Below, one piece after another: positions 4,837 through 6,914 of a DNA stretch of 6,914 bases. Source of the stretch: JARLFX01 sp036404255 (GTDB lineage Bacteria > Acidobacteriota > Terriglobia > Terriglobales > Acidobacteriaceae); the NCBI GenBank assembly GCA_036404255.1, contig DASWOP010000316.1:1-6914 (forward strand). Direction: 5' to 3'. How positions within the stretch are numbered: the stretch's first letter is position 1; each line of letters opens with the position of its first letter. The position numbers and the translations under genes were made by a program. Under the pieces are notes generated by a model. That model had not been told where the DNA came from. It worked only from the letters and a program-made list of their open reading frames with translations, and did not search any database.

Positions 4837-4950
4837 TTAGCCCTGGCGCTGCTTGTGCTTGGCGTTCTCGCAGATCACACGCACCACGCCACGGCGGTGG
4901 ATGACCTTGCACTTGTCGCAAATCTTCTTTACCGATGCACGAACCTTCAT
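4837..4950 (-). CDS. rpmJ: 50S ribosomal protein bL36
   Basis: bL36 is the smallest ribosomal protein, a zinc-ribbon that helps organise 23S rRNA near the peptidyl-transferase region. The 37-codon frame starts MKVRASVKKICDKCKVIHRR and ends NAKHKQRQG. The zinc ligands are C11, C14, C27 and H32 (C-x2-C-x12-C-x4-H), so this is the metal-binding C+ form rather than the Cys-free form used under zinc limitation. AGGA lies 7 bases before the ATG. It stands 59 bases after infA, and its TAA at 4837-4839 is followed within 10 bases by the first stem of the rpsM leader. Confidence 0.98.
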   Translation of the reverse strand: MKVRASVKKICDKCKVIHRRGVVRVICENAKHKQRQG

Positions 4951-5009
4951 TGTTTAATCCTGCTTCCTATCGGGTGCAACATCTCGCGGCGATGCTTTGC
5001 CACGGAATC

Positions 5010-5228
5010 TTATTTGTAGCGGTACACAATGCGGCCGCGCTTCAGATCATACGGGCTGAGCTCAATGGCGACACGGTCGCCGGGGAGAATGCGGATGAAG
5101 TTCTTACGCATCCGGCCGGAGACATGCACAAGCGCTTCGTGCTTGTTCTCAAGCTCCACCTTGAACATCGCGTTCGGCAGTGTCTCTGTAACCACCGCCA
5201 TCACTTCAATTGCGTCTTCCTTCGACAA
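5010..5228 (-). CDS. infA: Translation initiation factor IF-1
   Basis: IF-1 blocks the ribosomal A site during initiation and assists IF-2 and IF-3. The 72-residue protein is of standard length and is a single S1-type OB fold, with SKEDAIEVMAVVTE, the central KHEALVHVSGRMRKNFIRIL and the conserved end SPYDLKRGRIVYRYK. The start codon is TTG (5228-5226). It is chosen because AAGGAG lies 5 bases upstream, MSKEDAIEV is the normal N terminus, and the next ATG would remove nine conserved residues. It begins 39 bases after map and precedes rpmJ by 59 bases. The TTG start may lower translation per mRNA. Confidence 0.97.
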   Translation of the reverse strand: MSKEDAIEVMAVVTETLPNAMFKVELENKHEALVHVSGRMRKNFIRILPGDRVAIELSPYDLKRGRIVYRYK

Positions 5229-5267
5229 TCGGGCTCCTTGTTGAAACTCTTGCCGTGCTGCTTTTCG

Positions 5268-6017
5268 CTACCGCGTCAAAACTACCGGGCCGCTCTCCGT
5301 TACAGCGACGGTGTGCTCAAAGTGAGCGCTCCACTTGCCGTCTACCGTCACGGCCGTCCAGCCGTCCTTCAAAACCTTTACATCGCCGCTGCCGATGTTG
5401 ACCATCGGCTCAATCGCCAGCACCATGCCGACGCGCAGTTTCGGACCCTTACCGCGGGTTCCATAGTTCGGAATCTGCGGATCCTCGTGCATGCTGCGAC
5501 CGATACCATGACCGACGAAGTCACGAACAATGCCGAAGCCGTTCGCTTCAATCGCTTCCTGCACGGTAGCGCCGATGTCGCCGATCGTGGCGCCCACCTG
5601 CGCTTCCTGGATGCCCGCCTCCAGCGACTGCTGAGTTACATCCAGCAGCTTGCGGACACCCGGCGCAACCTTACCCACCGGAATCGTCACTGCGCTATCC
5701 GAATAAAAACCGTCCAGCACCACACCACAATCCACCGAGACGACATCACCCTCGGCCAGAATCTTCTTCGCCGAGGGAATACCGTGGATCACCTCGTCGT
5801 TCACGCTGGTACAGAGACACGCCGGATACCCGTGATACCCCTTGAATGCCGGCTTTGCGCCGAGTTCAGCAATCTTGCTGGCTGCTGCCTTCTCCAGATC
5901 CATCGTGGAGACCCCGGGAGCTACCGCCTCACGCACGGCGTAAAGCACCTTCTGCAAAATCTCACCGCTGCGCCGCATCTTCGCGATCTCCTGCGGCGTC
6001 TTGATCATGATTGCCAC
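5268..6017 (-). CDS. map: Type I methionine aminopeptidase
   Basis: This cytosolic dinuclear-metal enzyme removes the N-terminal Met from new proteins when the next residue is small. All five metal ligands are visible with the normal family spacing: D96 (SVDCG), D107 (FYSDSAV), H170 (FVGHGIG), E203 (AIEPMV) and E234 (HFEHTVAV). The auxiliary His78 and His177 are also present. I place the start at GTG 6017, giving MAIMIKTPQEIAKMRRSG and 249 residues, because AAGGA lies 10 bases upstream and overlaps the end of adk. The ATG at 6008 (MIKTPQEI) is the alternative, but it would sit 19 bases from that site. A longer frame reaching 6083 would overlap adk without sequence support. The gap to adk is 13 bases. 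Confidence 0.97.
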   Translation of the reverse strand: MAIMIKTPQEIAKMRRSGEILQKVLYAVREAVAPGVSTMDLEKAAASKIAELGAKPAFKGYHGYPACLCTSVNDEVIHGIPSAKKILAEGDVVSVDCGVVLDGFYSDSAVTIPVGKVAPGVRKLLDVTQQSLEAGIQEAQVGATIGDIGATVQEAIEANGFGIVRDFVGHGIGRSMHEDPQIPNYGTRGKGPKLRVGMVLAIEPMVNIGSGDVKVLKDGWTAVTVDGKWSAHFEHTVAVTESGPVVLTR

Positions 6018-6030
6018 TTTGCTACTGTCC

Positions 6031-6801
6031 TTATCCGTTCCGTGAAACTGTATCCGCGAGGCTCTCGCTCCGCAGGCGCACAAGCGCGCTTAGGATGCAG
6101 GCAGTCACATCTTCCACTGCCAGCTCACCATCTAACTCTTCAAACCGTCCGAGTGCGCGGTAATGATCGATCACCGGAGCCGTCTGCGCCTGATACGTAC
6201 GCATCCGTTCTTCAAAGATTGGCTCAGTGTCGTCGGTCCGCTGTTCCAGAATTGCACCTTCAAGATCACAGTATCCCTCTTTAGCCGGAGGGTGAGTGTA
6301 AACGTTGTAGATGCTCTTGCAGACAGGACAATTGCGACGCCCTGTTATGCGACGCAACAACTGATTATAGCCGACATTCACACTCAAGGCAACGACAGGA
6401 AGCCACTTCTGGCTGTCCGGGGCGGTGGTAGATGCCAAATGCTTATCCAGCCATTCAGCCTGCCCCAGCGTGCGGGGAAACCCGTCCAGAATGAACCCCC
6501 TGGCAGTGTCCGGCTCCTGTAGGCGAAGTGCTACCAAGTCGTTTACCAACTCGTCAGGAACCAGAAGCCCCTGTTCCATCAGACTTTTAGCCATATGTCC
6601 GACTGGTGTCTGCGCCTTGACAGGGTCATTTTTGATGGCCCGGAGGATGTCGCCAGTCGAGATCTGAGGAACGCCCCAGATAGCCATCAGAGCCTTAGCC
6701 TGGGTTCCCTTGCCTACGCCGGGTGCACCTAACAGAAGTACCGGGCCAGGAGTGAAACTGGTCGTGGCAGCAAATTGCGCGGCCTCCGCAGCGTGCGGCA
6801 T
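6031..6801 (-). CDS. adk: Adenylate kinase
   Basis: Adenylate kinase catalyses ATP + AMP = 2 ADP and sets the adenylate pool in the cytosol. The P-loop GAPGVGKGTQ is at 25-34, AMP-site residues TGDILR at 49-54, DGFPRT at 106-111 and the catalytic-loop Q-R-T-D-D at 187-191. The LID has a long-form zinc-type arrangement, C158-x2-C161-x16-C178-x2-E181. The product is 256 residues against roughly 214-217 usually. It carries a 17-residue Ala-rich N-terminal lead (MPHAAEAAQFAATTSF) and an extra C-terminal tail. No alternative ATG, GTG or TTG lies between the first codon and the P-loop, and GGAG sits 8 bases upstream inside secY, so the extension is likely real. It begins one base after the secY stop (TAATATG), implying coupled translation. 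Confidence 0.98.
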   Translation of the reverse strand: MPHAAEAAQFAATTSFTPGPVLLLGAPGVGKGTQAKALMAIWGVPQISTGDILRAIKNDPVKAQTPVGHMAKSLMEQGLLVPDELVNDLVALRLQEPDTARGFILDGFPRTLGQAEWLDKHLASTTAPDSQKWLPVVALSVNVGYNQLLRRITGRRNCPVCKSIYNVYTHPPAKEGYCDLEGAILEQRTDDTEPIFEERMRTYQAQTAPVIDHYRALGRFEELDGELAVEDVTACILSALVRLRSESLADTVSRNG

Positions 6802-6802
6802 A

Positions 6803-6914
6803 TTACCAGCTCCGGCGACCGCGAATGCGGCCGCTCTTCGGTGAGAAGCCCTCGTAGTGACGCATGATCAGCTGCGATTCGACTTGATTGACGGTATCCA
6901 TGGCGACGCCAACC
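6803..6914 (-). CDS. secY: Preprotein translocase subunit SecY, C-terminal end (partial)
   Basis: SecY is the membrane channel of the Sec export system. Only the last 36 codons are in the window, running from the right edge to a TAA at 6803-6805. The visible sequence VGVAMDTVNQVESQLIMRHY, followed by EGFSPKSGRIRGRRSW, is the typical end of transmembrane helix 10 and the basic cytosolic tail of SecY. Its position directly before adk is the usual one in the spc operon. The tail ends in Arg-Arg-Ser-Trp, slightly past the usual GRR end. The rest of the gene lies outside the window. Confidence 0.96.
   Translation of the reverse strand, partial: VGVAMDTVNQVESQLIMRHYEGFSPKSGRIRGRRSW

Noticed and set aside
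4739..4921. Minus-strand open frame of 60 codons overlapping rpmJ
   Set aside because: It is out of frame with rpmJ, which has four zinc ligands and the exact family sequence. The overlapping frame is a shadow.
6018..6083. Upstream extension of map to a start at 6083
   Set aside because: The added 22 residues (MCACGARASRIQF...) overlap adk, are not part of the map family and lack a ribosome binding site. The GTG at 6017 has one.
4935..6284. Long plus-strand open frame of 449 codons opposite rpmJ, infA, map and adk
   Set aside because: It is a shadow of the minus-strand genes. Those match known families end to end with ribosome binding sites, while the plus-strand translation is His/Arg-rich without recognisable domains.

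Overview
The window is a chromosomal housekeeping locus, most likely from the phylum Acidobacteriota, family Acidobacteriaceae (Terriglobus/Granulicella/Edaphobacter-like). This assignment is an inference from several features: the gene order, GC-rich coding sequence, RpoA beginning MLWRGFQKPKRL, the N-terminally extended adenylate kinase, heptamer-rich spacers, and a neighbouring fragment with a GNRIEPRRAGVLIYALQLAS-like segment that I associate from memory with acidobacterial hypothetical proteins. No database search was possible.

Layout. Bases 1-159 (+) hold the last 52 codons of an unidentified protein, followed by a 238-base spacer with one strong hairpin (211-236). Bases 398-1048 (+) encode a thioredoxin-fold, peroxiredoxin-like protein with a CPYC site. 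A bidirectional Rho-independent terminator (1155-1182) separates it from the convergent minus-strand cluster. Read in its own direction (right to left), that cluster is secY (3' end only), adk, map, infA, rpmJ, rpsM, rpsK, rpsD, rpoA, rplQ. This is the distal spc operon joined to the alpha operon, with secY-adk-map-infA as in Firmicutes and rpsD lying between rpsK and rpoA as in Proteobacteria.

How the genes work together. SecY makes the protein export channel, Adk balances adenine nucleotides, and Map trims initiator methionines from new proteins. IF-1 starts translation, bL36, uS13, uS11, uS4 and bL17 build the ribosome, and RpoA is the assembly platform of RNA polymerase. The early genes are packed tightly: secY-adk is 1 base apart, adk-map 13 bases, and rpsM/rpsK overlap in TAATG.

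The coding sequence is ordinary and intact. The more interesting material is in the spacers of the alpha part. The rpmJ-rpsM leader (192 bases) can fold into a series of stem-loops ending just before the rpsM ribosome binding site. rpsD is bracketed by two hairpins, one with a perfect 11-bp stem. The rpoA-rplQ spacer is built from facing arrays of 7-base repeats around three copies of TACTGCAAAA. I found no defence system, mobile gene, CRISPR array, tRNA or rRNA, and I do not claim a wholly new biological system here.
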